Position numbers and translations under genes: made by a program. The notes beneath the pieces are model-generated. The model worked only from the letters and a program-made list of their open reading frames with translations, did not search any database and had not been told where the DNA came from. From an uncultured Campylobacterales bacterium (GTDB lineage: Bacteria; Campylobacterota; Campylobacteria; Campylobacterales; Sulfurimonadaceae), in the NCBI GenBank assembly GCA_903892995.1, contig CAITKP010000092.1:62001-126000 (forward strand): a stretch of DNA of 64,000 bases, written 5' to 3'. Shown here piece after piece: positions 17,023-26,567 of the stretch; position 1 is the stretch's first letter; every line of letters begins with the position of its first letter.

Positions 17023-18747
17023 ATGGATTTTAAGGTACTTTTTTCGCAGCTTGCATTAGTTTATACCAAATTAACTAAAACTCAGCGTATTATTATTGGT
17101 AGTGCAATTGCAGGTATTATCGCTTTTTTTGCTTTTTTGATTGTTTTTAGTGCAAAGACAGAAGTAAAAGATAAGAACTACGATATTTTGTTTGAAAAAC
17201 TTAGTAGTGAAGACGCTTCAAAAGTTTTACAACAACTTGATAAAGAGAAAATACCATACACAGTTGGTGAAAATAATACCATTAAAGTTCCAAAAGAGAT
17301 GGTTTATAAACAGCGTATCTCAATAGCTTCAATGGGAATTCCTTCAAATAAGGGTGTTGGTTTTGAGCTCTTTGATACACAGGAGTTTGGAGCAACAAGC
17401 TTTGATCAAAATGTAAAATATCTCCGAGCTCTAGAAGGAGAACTTTCACGAACAATCTCCGCACTTGATCCAGTAGAGGGAGCGAGTGTTTCGCTTGCAA
17501 TTCCAAAAGAGACTCTTTTTGTCGCAAAACAGACAGATCCAACAGCATCTGTGGTCATAAAACTCAAAGAGGACAGAACACTGACTCCTCAACAAATTCG
17601 TGGGATTAAAAATCTTGTTGCTTCGGCAGTTCCTAAACTTAACATTGAAAATGTTGCGATGATTGATGGTAATGGAGATATTTTAGGTGATAATGATGAA
17701 TCAGCACAACTTGGTGAACTTTCTGCAGTAGAGCAGAAGTACAAGGCAAAAGAGGAGAAAAAAAGTGAGCAAAAGATCGTTGAGGTTTTAGCTCCCTTTT
17801 TAGGCGGCGATAATCACGTCGTTGCAAAAGTAACTATCGAGTATGATTTCTCACAAAAAAGTTCAACCTCTGAGACTTTTGATCCTGAAAATGTCGTAAG
17901 AAGCGAACAAACTTCAGAAGAGAAACGTGAGGGAAGTACTCCAGTGGCTGATGCAGGTGGTGTTCCTGGAACGGTGAGTAATATCGGTCCTGTTCAGGGT
18001 ATAGATGCTAATAAAACAAGTACAGAAAAGTATCAAAAAACTACAGGTACGACAAACTATGAGATATCAAAGACAGTTTCTACTGCTAAAGATCAGTTTG
18101 CTAGAATTAAAAGAATCACAGCCGCAGTTGTTGTAGATGGAAAATACCAACATAAAATGGATAAAAATGGTATTCCAACAGATGAGATGGAATATGTAGC
18201 GCTCGACCAAGCTCAGATAGATTCAATTAACCAACTTGTAACACAAGCGATAGGTGTCTCTGCTGAAAGAGGGGATCAAGTTTCTATTAAAAACTTTGAG
18301 TTTAAAAGCTCAAGTGATGCTATGAACAAAGATGGAGCAGCGAAAATCTCAGGATTTATGGATAAGTACATTACTCCTTTTGGAGAAATATTTAAATATC
18401 TTTTTGTAGTGATTACACTTTTTATTCTTTACAAAAAAGTTATTGCTCCATTTGCACAAAAGATGCTCGAAGTTTCCAAAGAAGAGGATGAGATCGAAAA
18501 ACCTATTCTCCATATTGAAGGTGATGAAGATGATGACCTCGTAGAAAGAGTTCAGGAGATGCGTAAGCGTGTCGAAGATCAGCTTGGTGTTGGAGAAAAT
18601 TTCAATGAAGATGCATTGAAATATGATGTCTTATTGGAAAAACTCCGCGCTATGGCAGATGATCACCCTGATGATATAGCATTGCTGATTCAAAGTTTAG
18701 TTTCTGAAGAGGCAAGCGGAATTGTACAAAAACCATCGGAAGGCTAA
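17023..18747 (+). CDS. fliF: Flagellar MS-ring protein FliF
   Basis: Forms the inner-membrane MS ring of the flagellar basal body. Two transmembrane helices flank the periplasmic ring-building region: about residues 24-45 (IIIGSAIAGIIAFFAFLIVF) and about 458-475 (YLFVVITLFILY). The central YscJ/FliF domains (residues 50-240) and a charged C-terminal cytoplasmic tail that binds FliG are present. 574 residues. Directly followed by fliG and fliH (3- and 2-bp gaps). Confidence 0.96.
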   Translation: MDFKVLFSQLALVYTKLTKTQRIIIGSAIAGIIAFFAFLIVFSAKTEVKDKNYDILFEKLSSEDASKVLQQLDKEKIPYTVGENNTIKVPKEMVYKQRISIASMGIPSNKGVGFELFDTQEFGATSFDQNVKYLRALEGELSRTISALDPVEGASVSLAIPKETLFVAKQTDPTASVVIKLKEDRTLTPQQIRGIKNLVASAVPKLNIENVAMIDGNGDILGDNDESAQLGELSAVEQKYKAKEEKKSEQKIVEVLAPFLGGDNHVVAKVTIEYDFSQKSSTSETFDPENVVRSEQTSEEKREGSTPVADAGGVPGTVSNIGPVQGIDANKTSTEKYQKTTGTTNYEISKTVSTAKDQFARIKRITAAVVVDGKYQHKMDKNGIPTDEMEYVALDQAQIDSINQLVTQAIGVSAERGDQVSIKNFEFKSSSDAMNKDGAAKISGFMDKYITPFGEIFKYLFVVITLFILYKKVIAPFAQKMLEVSKEEDEIEKPILHIEGDEDDDLVERVQEMRKRVEDQLGVGENFNEDALKYDVLLEKLRAMADDHPDDIALLIQSLVSEEASGIVQKPSEG

Positions 18748-18750
18748 AAT

Positions 18751-19776
18751 ATGAATATGTCAACAAGTCAAAGAGCACAGTTTGAAGAGATGTCGATGGC
18801 AGAAAAGATTGCGATTTTATTGCTTCAGCTTGGAGAAGATATAACGACGAATATATTTTCGCATTTGAGTGTTGATGCCATTACAGAAATTTCAAAATAT
18901 ATAGCTTCAAGCAGAAGTATAGATAAAGCTGTTGCTGCAAATATTTTAGAAGAGTTTCATGCAATTGTACAATCAAGTCAATATTTGACCGCTGGAGGTA
19001 TGGAGTATGCAAGAGAGTTGCTATACCGTACTTTAGGACCAGAAGAAGCGAAAAAAGTTTTAGATAAACTCTCAAAAAGTATGCAAAACTCTCAAAATTT
19101 TGCATATCTTTCAAAAATTAAGCCGCAGCAGCTTTCTGACTTTATTGTCAATGAACATCCACAGACTATTGCGCTCATCTTAGCACACATGGACCCATCT
19201 AATGCCGCGGATGTCCTCGTGTTTTTTTCTGATGATCTTCGTGCTGAAGTCGCTATGAGGATGGCAAAGTTAGGAGATATATCTCCATCAGTTATTAAAC
19301 GCGTTAGTGCTGTACTTGAATCTAAACTTGAATCACTTGCAAGTTATAAAGTTGAAGTGGGTGGACCTCGTGCGGTTGCTGATGTATTTAATAGACTTGG
19401 TGCAAAAGCATCTAAAGCAACACTTACTTCTATTGAGCAGATCGATGAAGAGTTGGCAAGTGCAATTAAAGAGATGATGTTTACATTCGAAGATATTGCA
19501 AAACTTGATGGCAATGCAGTCAGAGAGATTCTCAAAGTATCTGATAAACAGGATCTTATGCTTGCGCTTAAAAATGCTCCTGAGGATCTTAAAGAGAAAT
19601 TTTTCACAAATATGTCTCAGCGTGCGAGAGAAACATTTGAAGAAGAGATGCAGTTTATGGGTGCAGTGAAAATGAAAGATGTCGAAAATGCACAGCGTAA
19701 AGTTGTTGAAGTCGTAACACAACTATCTGAACAAGGACTTGTGCAGATGGGTGAATCTGAAGAGATGATCGGTTAA
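18751..19776 (+). CDS. fliG: Flagellar motor switch protein FliG
   Basis: C-ring protein that couples stator force and switching to rotor rotation. Recognised from the AEKIAILLLQLGED N-terminal domain, the EHPQTIALILAHM middle-domain motif (about 134) that binds FliM, and the torque helix region FEDIAKLDG with following charged residues (about 246 on). 341 residues. The ATG at 18751 follows fliF by 3 bp; an ATG two codons later is an alternative. Confidence 0.96.
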   Translation: MNMSTSQRAQFEEMSMAEKIAILLLQLGEDITTNIFSHLSVDAITEISKYIASSRSIDKAVAANILEEFHAIVQSSQYLTAGGMEYARELLYRTLGPEEAKKVLDKLSKSMQNSQNFAYLSKIKPQQLSDFIVNEHPQTIALILAHMDPSNAADVLVFFSDDLRAEVAMRMAKLGDISPSVIKRVSAVLESKLESLASYKVEVGGPRAVADVFNRLGAKASKATLTSIEQIDEELASAIKEMMFTFEDIAKLDGNAVREILKVSDKQDLMLALKNAPEDLKEKFFTNMSQRARETFEEEMQFMGAVKMKDVENAQRKVVEVVTQLSEQGLVQMGESEEMIG

Positions 19777-19778
19777 GG

Positions 19779-20567
19779 ATGAAGACATTAATCACGACAG
19801 ATAATCTCGTGAACCACTCTGTAGATAAATATAGATTTAAAGTCTTTTCTAGCAATGGCATCGATGAGATTATGAGTTTAGAAGAATCGACAGAACCTCT
19901 TCATGAACATTTTCAGCCTTCTAGTATGGAGTTTGAAAATGAAACGCCCATCGAGATGAGCAATAAAGATGAACTCGTAGAATCATTACTCAAAAAAACA
20001 GATGAGATGACATCCAACTTTATAAAACTTCAAATGAAGCTTGAAGCGCAAGAAGATGAGTTTAAAGCTAAGGTGGAAGTGGAAAAAAAAGAGGCTTATG
20101 AAAAGGGAATGCAAGATGCAAAAGAGCAGGGTCTTGAAAAACTAGATAGCGATAAAGTTGTTGCAATCGCTCAATTCGCAGATTCGATTAAAGCTCTTGA
20201 AAATAGTGCAAACGAGTATAAAACAGCTTTAGAAAGTATAAAAAAAGAGCTTTTAGAAGCAGCTTTGGATATTGCAAAAGAGGTTATTGAGGTGGAACTC
20301 AGTTCCAACTCTTCAAAAGTTGCATATACCTTGGCCTATGAATTGATTAAAGATTTGCAAAGTGCGAGTAAGATCAAACTTAAAGTTAACCCAAATGATC
20401 ATGGCTGGCTTTCTGAAAAAATCGGGTCTTTAGGAAATATAGAGATAATATCAGATAGAGCTGTCAGTCCTGGCGGAGTTGTGGCCATTAGTGACGCTGG
20501 AAATATCGACGCACAGATACTTAACCGTTATGAGAGAGTAAAACAAGCTGCATTGCAAGAAGATTAG
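19779..20567 (+). CDS. fliH: Flagellar export ATPase regulator FliH
   Basis: Regulates the FliI ATPase and tethers it to the export gate. A long charged coiled coil with glycine-spaced repeats (EAYEKGMQDAKEQGLEK, about residues 103-119) is followed by a C-terminal V-ATPase E-subunit-like domain (KIKLKVNPNDHGWLSEKIG, GNIEIISDRAVSPGG). 262 residues. Placement after fliG matches the order known in Helicobacter. Confidence 0.92.
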   Translation: MKTLITTDNLVNHSVDKYRFKVFSSNGIDEIMSLEESTEPLHEHFQPSSMEFENETPIEMSNKDELVESLLKKTDEMTSNFIKLQMKLEAQEDEFKAKVEVEKKEAYEKGMQDAKEQGLEKLDSDKVVAIAQFADSIKALENSANEYKTALESIKKELLEAALDIAKEVIEVELSSNSSKVAYTLAYELIKDLQSASKIKLKVNPNDHGWLSEKIGSLGNIEIISDRAVSPGGVVAISDAGNIDAQILNRYERVKQAALQED

Positions 20568-20573
20568 GAAGTT

Positions 20574-22409
20574 ATGAAAAAAGATATAAAGTCATATAGT
20601 ATTGAACAATTAAACCAATTATGCCAAGATATTCGTGGAAGAATCTTAGAAGTCGTGAGTAAAAATGGCGGACATTTAAGTTCTACTCTTGGTGCGACAG
20701 AGCTTATCGTTGCTATGCATAGGGTGTTCGATTCTTCAAAAGACCCTTTTATTTTTGATGTTTCTCACCAAGCATATGCTCATAAACTTTTAACAGGGCG
20801 CTGGGATGAGTTTGACACGCTTCGAGAGTTTGGCGGGCTTAGTGGTTATACAAAACCATCCGAGAGCGAAGATGATTATTTTGTAGCAGGGCATAGCTCA
20901 ACCTCTATATCTTTAGGTGTTGGTGCTGCAAAAGCGATTGCGCTCAAAGGCGAGCAAGACTCAAGAGTGCCAGTTATCATGATAGGCGATGGTTCTATGA
21001 CTGCTGGAATGGTGTATGAAGCGCTTAACGAACTTGGTGATAGAAAATATCCGATGATTATTATTTTAAATGACAACGAGATGAGTATCGCTGCGCCAAT
21101 AGGTGCACTCAGTCGAATGCTGAGTTCTGCAATGGCATCCCCTTTTTATCAGAAGTTTAAAAAAAGAACAGAAAACTTTGTCGATAACTTCGGTGAAGGT
21201 GCGAGATATATCGCAAAAAGGTTAGAGGAATCTTTAAAACTGATTACTCCGGGTATTATTTTTGAAGAGATGGGTGTTGATTATATCGGCCCAGTAGATG
21301 GGCATGATATAAAATCACTCATAGAGGTCTTAGAACTTGCCAAGGGGATGAAAAAACCAGTTATCATCCACGCTCAAACCCTTAAAGGTAAAGGGTATGA
21401 GATCGCTGAGGGAAAACATGAAAAATGGCATGGAGTCGGTCCATTTGATCTGCAAAGCGGGGAAGGTTTTAAAAAATCTCCCGCAAAATCAGCAACACAA
21501 ATCTATACAGAAGCACTCTTACATGTAGCCGATAAAAATGAAAAAATAGTAGGTGTTACAGCAGCGATGCCAAGCGGTACGGGATTAAGCAAACTGATGG
21601 AAAAATATCCAACTCGCTTTTGGGATGTTGCAATCGCAGAACAGCACGCTGTTACCTCTATGGCTGCTATGGCAAAAGAGGGATTTAAACCATTTTGTAC
21701 GATCTATTCTACCTTTTTACAACGCGGGTATGACCAAGTGATTCATGATGTTTGTTTGATGGATCTGCCTGTTGTTTTTGCACTTGATCGCGCTGGAATT
21801 GTGGGTGAAGACGGAGAAACGCATCAAGGAACATTTGATATCAGCTTTTTAAGAGCCATACCAAATATGACACTTTTAGCACCACACGATGAAAAGTCAT
21901 TTCATCAAGCTGTAGGCTTTGCCTCAACATATACGCATCCATGTGCGATTCGTTATCCTCGAGGTTCTTTTATAGAAACAGCGCTTCCAGAATCACTTCC
22001 ATTTAAAGCTGGTAAATCTCAGCTAATGATCTCAAACGCAAGCGATATTTTATTTATTGGTTATGGAAATGGTGTTGGTCGTGCCTACGAAACGATGCAA
22101 GAACTTGATTTTGAAGTCTCACTTTTGGATCTAAGATTTGTAAAACCTCTTGATGAAGAGATGCTTCAAGCGCTTACATGTAAGCATAAAAAGTGGTTTG
22201 TCTTTAGTGATAGTGCAAAAGCAGGCGGAGTTGCAAGTGCGATTTTAGAGTTTTTGGCGGAACAAAGTATCTTACATGTAAGTGTTGTGAGTTTTGAATA
22301 TGAAGATAGTTTTATCAAACATGGCAATACCACTCTTGTTGAAGAGAGTTTAGGTATAGGCCCAAAACAGCTTGCTGCAAGAGTAAAAAAACTCCTTGGC
22401 AAACTCTAA
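20574..22409 (+). CDS. dxs: 1-deoxy-D-xylulose-5-phosphate synthase
   Basis: Thiamine-diphosphate enzyme joining pyruvate and glyceraldehyde 3-phosphate; first step of the MEP isoprenoid pathway. Motifs: GHSSTSISLGVGAAKA, GDGSMTAGMVYEALNELG (ThDP/Mg site, about residue 143), GPVDGHD, and DRAGIVGEDGETHQGTFDIS in the pyrimidine domain. 611 residues. ATG at 20574 has AGGAAG upstream. It is the fourth gene of the fliF-fliG-fliH-dxs run. Carries three TACATGTA palindromes (21520, 22175, 22273), read as LHV, LTCK and LHV. Confidence 0.97.
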   Translation: MKKDIKSYSIEQLNQLCQDIRGRILEVVSKNGGHLSSTLGATELIVAMHRVFDSSKDPFIFDVSHQAYAHKLLTGRWDEFDTLREFGGLSGYTKPSESEDDYFVAGHSSTSISLGVGAAKAIALKGEQDSRVPVIMIGDGSMTAGMVYEALNELGDRKYPMIIILNDNEMSIAAPIGALSRMLSSAMASPFYQKFKKRTENFVDNFGEGARYIAKRLEESLKLITPGIIFEEMGVDYIGPVDGHDIKSLIEVLELAKGMKKPVIIHAQTLKGKGYEIAEGKHEKWHGVGPFDLQSGEGFKKSPAKSATQIYTEALLHVADKNEKIVGVTAAMPSGTGLSKLMEKYPTRFWDVAIAEQHAVTSMAAMAKEGFKPFCTIYSTFLQRGYDQVIHDVCLMDLPVVFALDRAGIVGEDGETHQGTFDISFLRAIPNMTLLAPHDEKSFHQAVGFASTYTHPCAIRYPRGSFIETALPESLPFKAGKSQLMISNASDILFIGYGNGVGRAYETMQELDFEVSLLDLRFVKPLDEEMLQALTCKHKKWFVFSDSAKAGGVASAILEFLAEQSILHVSVVSFEYEDSFIKHGNTTLVEESLGIGPKQLAARVKKLLGKL

Positions 22410-22456
22410 TCAGTGAAAAAATGAGCTTGCAGTTGCATCCTTTTAGGCCTTTATAG

Positions 22457-24436
22457 ATGACATATAGTGTAAAACTCTATCTCTCTATCTTTTTGGGCGT
22501 TTTCTTTATGATCTTCCCACTCTATTTGAGTTTGCAAAGTATGGCAACTACCCAAAGGAGTATAGATTTTATCGCTTACGATCAGATGAAAATCTCTGCA
22601 TTTGCAAGCAAACTTGATAATGATATCAAGATAAATAATTCTGATGTTTTAGCAGCTCTTGTGCTAAACAACGAAAGCTCACACACTGCTATGAACTTCT
22701 CTTTTTATAATATTAAAAAAGATGTGGTGCAAATAGATGATCTTTTAGAAACTTTAAAACTCCAAAGTCCCGAGTTAAAAGAGCGTTTAAATATTATTAA
22801 ACGAAGAGTAGTAGCGTATGAAACTCTCAACAATTCTCTAGGTGCCGTCTTACAAAGAGGAGATAAAGAGGAGATTAAAGATGCTTTACTGGAATTTAAC
22901 AGTATCAACAAAAAGTTTACACAAGATACGGGAGCGCTTGTAGATTTAGTAAAACAGGAGCTTATAAAAGAGATAGAGGAGCTCAAAAGTTTTAGTGATG
23001 ATATGAAGGTGAGAATACTTCTCTCGTTTTTTACATCATTTATTATTATTCTTTTTACACTTTATAAGCTTGTTTCTTTAAACAGAAAAGTAAATATTCA
23101 GCTCAAACGTGCAGAAGATGCTCAAAAAGAGCAGGGCTATTTAAGGGCTGAGCTTGCCAAATATAATGAAGATCTCGAAGCAGAGATAGAGAAAAAAACA
23201 GCACAACTTCACTCTAAAATCTATACAAACCATATCAGTTCACTTCCAAATCGTAATCAACTGCTTTTGGATATGCATAAACATAAATTTTCAACTTTAG
23301 CGATTCTTGATATCGATAAGTTTCAGCAATTTAACGATATTTACGGCGAAGAGATGGGAAATAATGTTTTACGTTTAAGTGCTGACTTTATTAAGAGATT
23401 TGTGCTGGAATATGGATGTGAAGTGTACCATATCAGTGGCGATGAGTTTGTTGTTGCGCAAAAGGAGCAAATAGGTTCCAAGACAGATTTTATAACAATG
23501 ATCGAAGATCTTCTTGAAAGATATAAGCAAAATGTGTTTCGATATGAAGAGAAAAGTTTTAATATCAATATAAGTGCTGGACTCTCATTTTCGGGAGATG
23601 CAAAGATGTTGGCGTATGCTGATATGGCACTCAAAGATGCTAAAAAACGCAACATTTCCATAGAAGTTTTTGCAGAAGATAAGAAGATAGAAGAGGAACA
23701 TATCAAGATACTTGATTGTTATAACACGCTTTTGCGCTCTTTTGAAAACAACGGTGTTATCTCCTATTTTCAGCCTATAGTTCCACTACAAGAGGGTGCA
23801 AAAGCTACGAAATATGAGTCTTTGGTGAGACTCTTCGATAGGGATGAGATTATTGCACCATCTCTTTTTATTGATGTGGCAAAAAAACATAGACTCTATG
23901 AAAAACTGACCCGTAAAGTTATAGAAAACACCTTACATGTAATCAAAAATTATCAAGTTCCATCTTCGATCAACATCTCTGTCGATGACATCACAAACAA
24001 ATCGACTCTCGATTTTATCTATAAACAGCTTGAACTTTTTTCCTATAACCATCTTTTAACCATCGAACTTTTGGAGACAGAGGATTTTAAAGATTATGAA
24101 GAGGTGGTAAACTTTTGTAAAAAAGTACGCTCTTATGGTGCAAAGATTGCACTTGATGACTTTGGAAGCGGATATTCAAACTTTTCACACGCACTCAACC
24201 TTCCAATCGATTACATCAAAATAGATGCTTCACTTATTTCAAATATCGATAGAGATAAAAATTCGCAGATTATGGTGCAAACCATTGTAGAATTGGCAAA
24301 GAAGATGAATGTTCAAACCATTGCAGAGTTTGTTTCCTCTGTTAAGATATACGAGACAGTAAAATCCCTTGGCGTTGATTATGGACAGGGGTTTTATATC
24401 GGCAAGCCTGAGCCAATAACATTTTATATAAAGTAG
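22457..24436 (+). CDS. Membrane-bound GGDEF/EAL cyclic-di-GMP protein
   Basis: 659 residues. Two transmembrane helices (about 5-27 and 183-206) enclose a helical periplasmic sensor domain; a short coiled coil (210-250) leads to a GGDEF domain whose active loop reads SGDEF (about 327-331), an accepted active variant. The C-terminal EAL domain has YESLVRL at the EAL position, NISV, ELLE, LDDFGSGYSN, IKID and QGFYIGKP, so most metal and substrate ligands are present. It could make or degrade c-di-GMP. Its location just after the flagellar/dxs operon suggests a motility role, but it is followed 4 bp later by ovoA. Palindrome at 23934. Confidence 0.88.
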   Translation: MTYSVKLYLSIFLGVFFMIFPLYLSLQSMATTQRSIDFIAYDQMKISAFASKLDNDIKINNSDVLAALVLNNESSHTAMNFSFYNIKKDVVQIDDLLETLKLQSPELKERLNIIKRRVVAYETLNNSLGAVLQRGDKEEIKDALLEFNSINKKFTQDTGALVDLVKQELIKEIEELKSFSDDMKVRILLSFFTSFIIILFTLYKLVSLNRKVNIQLKRAEDAQKEQGYLRAELAKYNEDLEAEIEKKTAQLHSKIYTNHISSLPNRNQLLLDMHKHKFSTLAILDIDKFQQFNDIYGEEMGNNVLRLSADFIKRFVLEYGCEVYHISGDEFVVAQKEQIGSKTDFITMIEDLLERYKQNVFRYEEKSFNINISAGLSFSGDAKMLAYADMALKDAKKRNISIEVFAEDKKIEEEHIKILDCYNTLLRSFENNGVISYFQPIVPLQEGAKATKYESLVRLFDRDEIIAPSLFIDVAKKHRLYEKLTRKVIENTLHVIKNYQVPSSINISVDDITNKSTLDFIYKQLELFSYNHLLTIELLETEDFKDYEEVVNFCKKVRSYGAKIALDDFGSGYSNFSHALNLPIDYIKIDASLISNIDRDKNSQIMVQTIVELAKKMNVQTIAEFVSSVKIYETVKSLGVDYGQGFYIGKPEPITFYIK

Positions 24437-24440
24437 TCCC

Positions 24441-26567
24441 ATGTTAGATAGATATCATACTGTTTCTCCGCTTTTAAGTGGAGAGGATGTGCAAAGCAAA
24501 CGCGAAGAGATTCGTAAATATTTTCACAATAGTTTCTCTCTTTTTGAGAGAGTTTTTGATCTTTTAAAAGATGATGAGGTCTTTTATAGGCAGTCAGAAC
24601 CAACCCGCCATCCGATGATCTTTTATTTTGGTCATACGGCTACTTTTTTTATCAATAAACTTATTTTAGCCGGTCTTATACAAGAGCGGATCAATCCAGA
24701 GTTTGAGTCAATATTTGCAATCGGTGTTGATGAAATGGCTTGGGATGACCTAGAGAGTGTTGCAAAAAGATGGCCTAAAGTAGATGAAGTAAGAGCGTAC
24801 AGAGCAAAAGTGAGAAGCGTTGTGGATCAGCTGATTATGACACTTCCGCTGAAACTTCCTATCGCTTGGGAAGACCCTTTTTGGATTATCTTAATGGGGA
24901 TCGAGCATGAACGTATTCATATAGAAACCTCTTCTGTTTTACACCGCCAAATGCCCTTAGAGTTTATCAAAGAGGTAAGTGAGTTTGATATCTTTGATGA
25001 TGCGAGTGAGAGCTTTGCACCTAACTCTCTTGTTAAAATAACAGGCGCTACACTCACTTTAGGAAAAGATCATACCCACCATCTTTATGGCTGGGATAAT
25101 GAGTATGGAACGCTTACATGTAAGCTCGAAGATTTTGAAGTTTCAAAATTTTTAGTGAGTAATGGCGAGTTTATGGAGTTTGTCCAAAATGGCGGTTATG
25201 AAGATGAGCGTTTTTGGGACGCGGAGGGCAGAAAATTTCTTCAACTCACAGGCGCAAAGCATCCGACTTTTTGGGTGAAAAATGCAGCAGCGTTCAGTTA
25301 CAGAACACTGAGTCGTGAAATAGAGATGCCACTGAACTGGCCTGTGGATGTCAATGTATTAGAAGCGCAGGCGTTTTGTCGCTATATCTCTTTGCGTGAT
25401 GGTGTGAGTTATACACTTCCAAGTGAAGCGCAGTGGTATAGGCTTTATGAATATGCAGGACTTGAAGATGTGCCAAACTTTGATGATACAGCGGCAAATA
25501 TCAATCTTTGCCATCATATGAGCGCTTGTAGCGTAGATCGATTTGCATTTGGGGAAGTTTATGATGTTGTTGGCAATGTTTGGCAGTGGACAAAAACCCC
25601 AATCGACGGATTTGATGGGTTTCGTGTGCATGATGCGTATGATGATTTTTCAACCCCAACCTTTGATACAAAGCACAATATCTTAAAAGGCGGTTCATTC
25701 ATAAGCACTGGAAATGAGATGACAAAACACGCTCGTTACGCATTTAGAAGACATTTTTATCAGCATGCAGGATTTCGTTATGTGATCGATTCACAAGAGC
25801 CTCCGTTGCAAAAGAGTGATATTTATGAGAGTGATGAGCTTGTTTCTCAGTATTGTGAGTTTCAGTATGGCGATGAGTATTTTGGTGTGAAAAATTTTGC
25901 CATAGAGTGTGCGACAAAGGCGGCATCTTTTGCTGTGCATACTACAAAAGCACTCGATTTGGGATGTGCGACAGGACGAGCCTCTTTTGAGTTGGCAAAA
26001 TATTTTGATGCTGTTGAGGGAGTTGATTTTTCAGCACGTTTTATCTCTGTCGCAACGCGTCTCAAAGAAGAGGGCTACATCGCTTATCACTCAAAAGAGG
26101 AGGGTGAACTCTATAGTTTAAAAAGAGTTACACTAGAGGAGTTGGGCTATAAAGAGCTTACACCCACAGGGGATTTCACATCTAAGGTTGATTTTTGGCA
26201 GGGTGATGCGTGCAATCTCAAATCAAACCTGAGTGGATACGATCTTATTATGGCAACAAATCTCATAGATAGACTCTATAATCCGCTCCTGTTTTTACAA
26301 GATATTGCCCATCGTTTAAATGAAAATGGAACACTTGTTTTAACCTCTCCATACACTTGGCAAGAGAGCTCTACAAAAAAAGAGTTATGGCTTGGTGGCT
26401 ATAGAGATGAAAATGGCAAAGAAGTGAGAACTCTCGAAAAATTACAAGAGATACTGAGCGAGCAGTTTGAACTCTTACATGTAAGCGATATTCCTTTTGT
26501 CATCAAAGAGAGTGCTAGAAAATATCAACACACCATTGCACAGATGAGTATTTGGAGAAAAAAATGA
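24441..26567 (+). CDS. ovoA: 5-histidylcysteine sulfoxide synthase with C-terminal methyltransferase (ovothiol synthesis)
   Basis: Iron-dependent sulfoxide synthase that couples cysteine to the C5 of histidine, fused to a SAM methyltransferase that would N-methylate the thiolhistidine, giving ovothiol A. The N-terminal DinB-like part has RHPMIFYFGHTATFFINKL (about 55) and the iron-binding HX3HXE motif in EHERIHIETS (about 155), diagnostic of OvoA. A formylglycine-generating-type lectin domain (about 190-450; GNVWQWT, LKGGSF) follows, then the methyltransferase (LDLGCATGRASFELA at about 505). 708 residues, full length. Overlaps the next gene by 4 bp. Palindromes at 25115 and 26476. Confidence 0.93.
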   Translation: MLDRYHTVSPLLSGEDVQSKREEIRKYFHNSFSLFERVFDLLKDDEVFYRQSEPTRHPMIFYFGHTATFFINKLILAGLIQERINPEFESIFAIGVDEMAWDDLESVAKRWPKVDEVRAYRAKVRSVVDQLIMTLPLKLPIAWEDPFWIILMGIEHERIHIETSSVLHRQMPLEFIKEVSEFDIFDDASESFAPNSLVKITGATLTLGKDHTHHLYGWDNEYGTLTCKLEDFEVSKFLVSNGEFMEFVQNGGYEDERFWDAEGRKFLQLTGAKHPTFWVKNAAAFSYRTLSREIEMPLNWPVDVNVLEAQAFCRYISLRDGVSYTLPSEAQWYRLYEYAGLEDVPNFDDTAANINLCHHMSACSVDRFAFGEVYDVVGNVWQWTKTPIDGFDGFRVHDAYDDFSTPTFDTKHNILKGGSFISTGNEMTKHARYAFRRHFYQHAGFRYVIDSQEPPLQKSDIYESDELVSQYCEFQYGDEYFGVKNFAIECATKAASFAVHTTKALDLGCATGRASFELAKYFDAVEGVDFSARFISVATRLKEEGYIAYHSKEEGELYSLKRVTLEELGYKELTPTGDFTSKVDFWQGDACNLKSNLSGYDLIMATNLIDRLYNPLLFLQDIAHRLNENGTLVLTSPYTWQESSTKKELWLGGYRDENGKEVRTLEKLQEILSEQFELLHVSDIPFVIKESARKYQHTIAQMSIWRKK

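Noticed and set aside
19333-19722. Open frame of 129 codons antisense to fliG, rich in Cys and Phe
   Set aside because: It mirrors fliG codons, has no homologous motif and an unlikely composition; a shadow frame.
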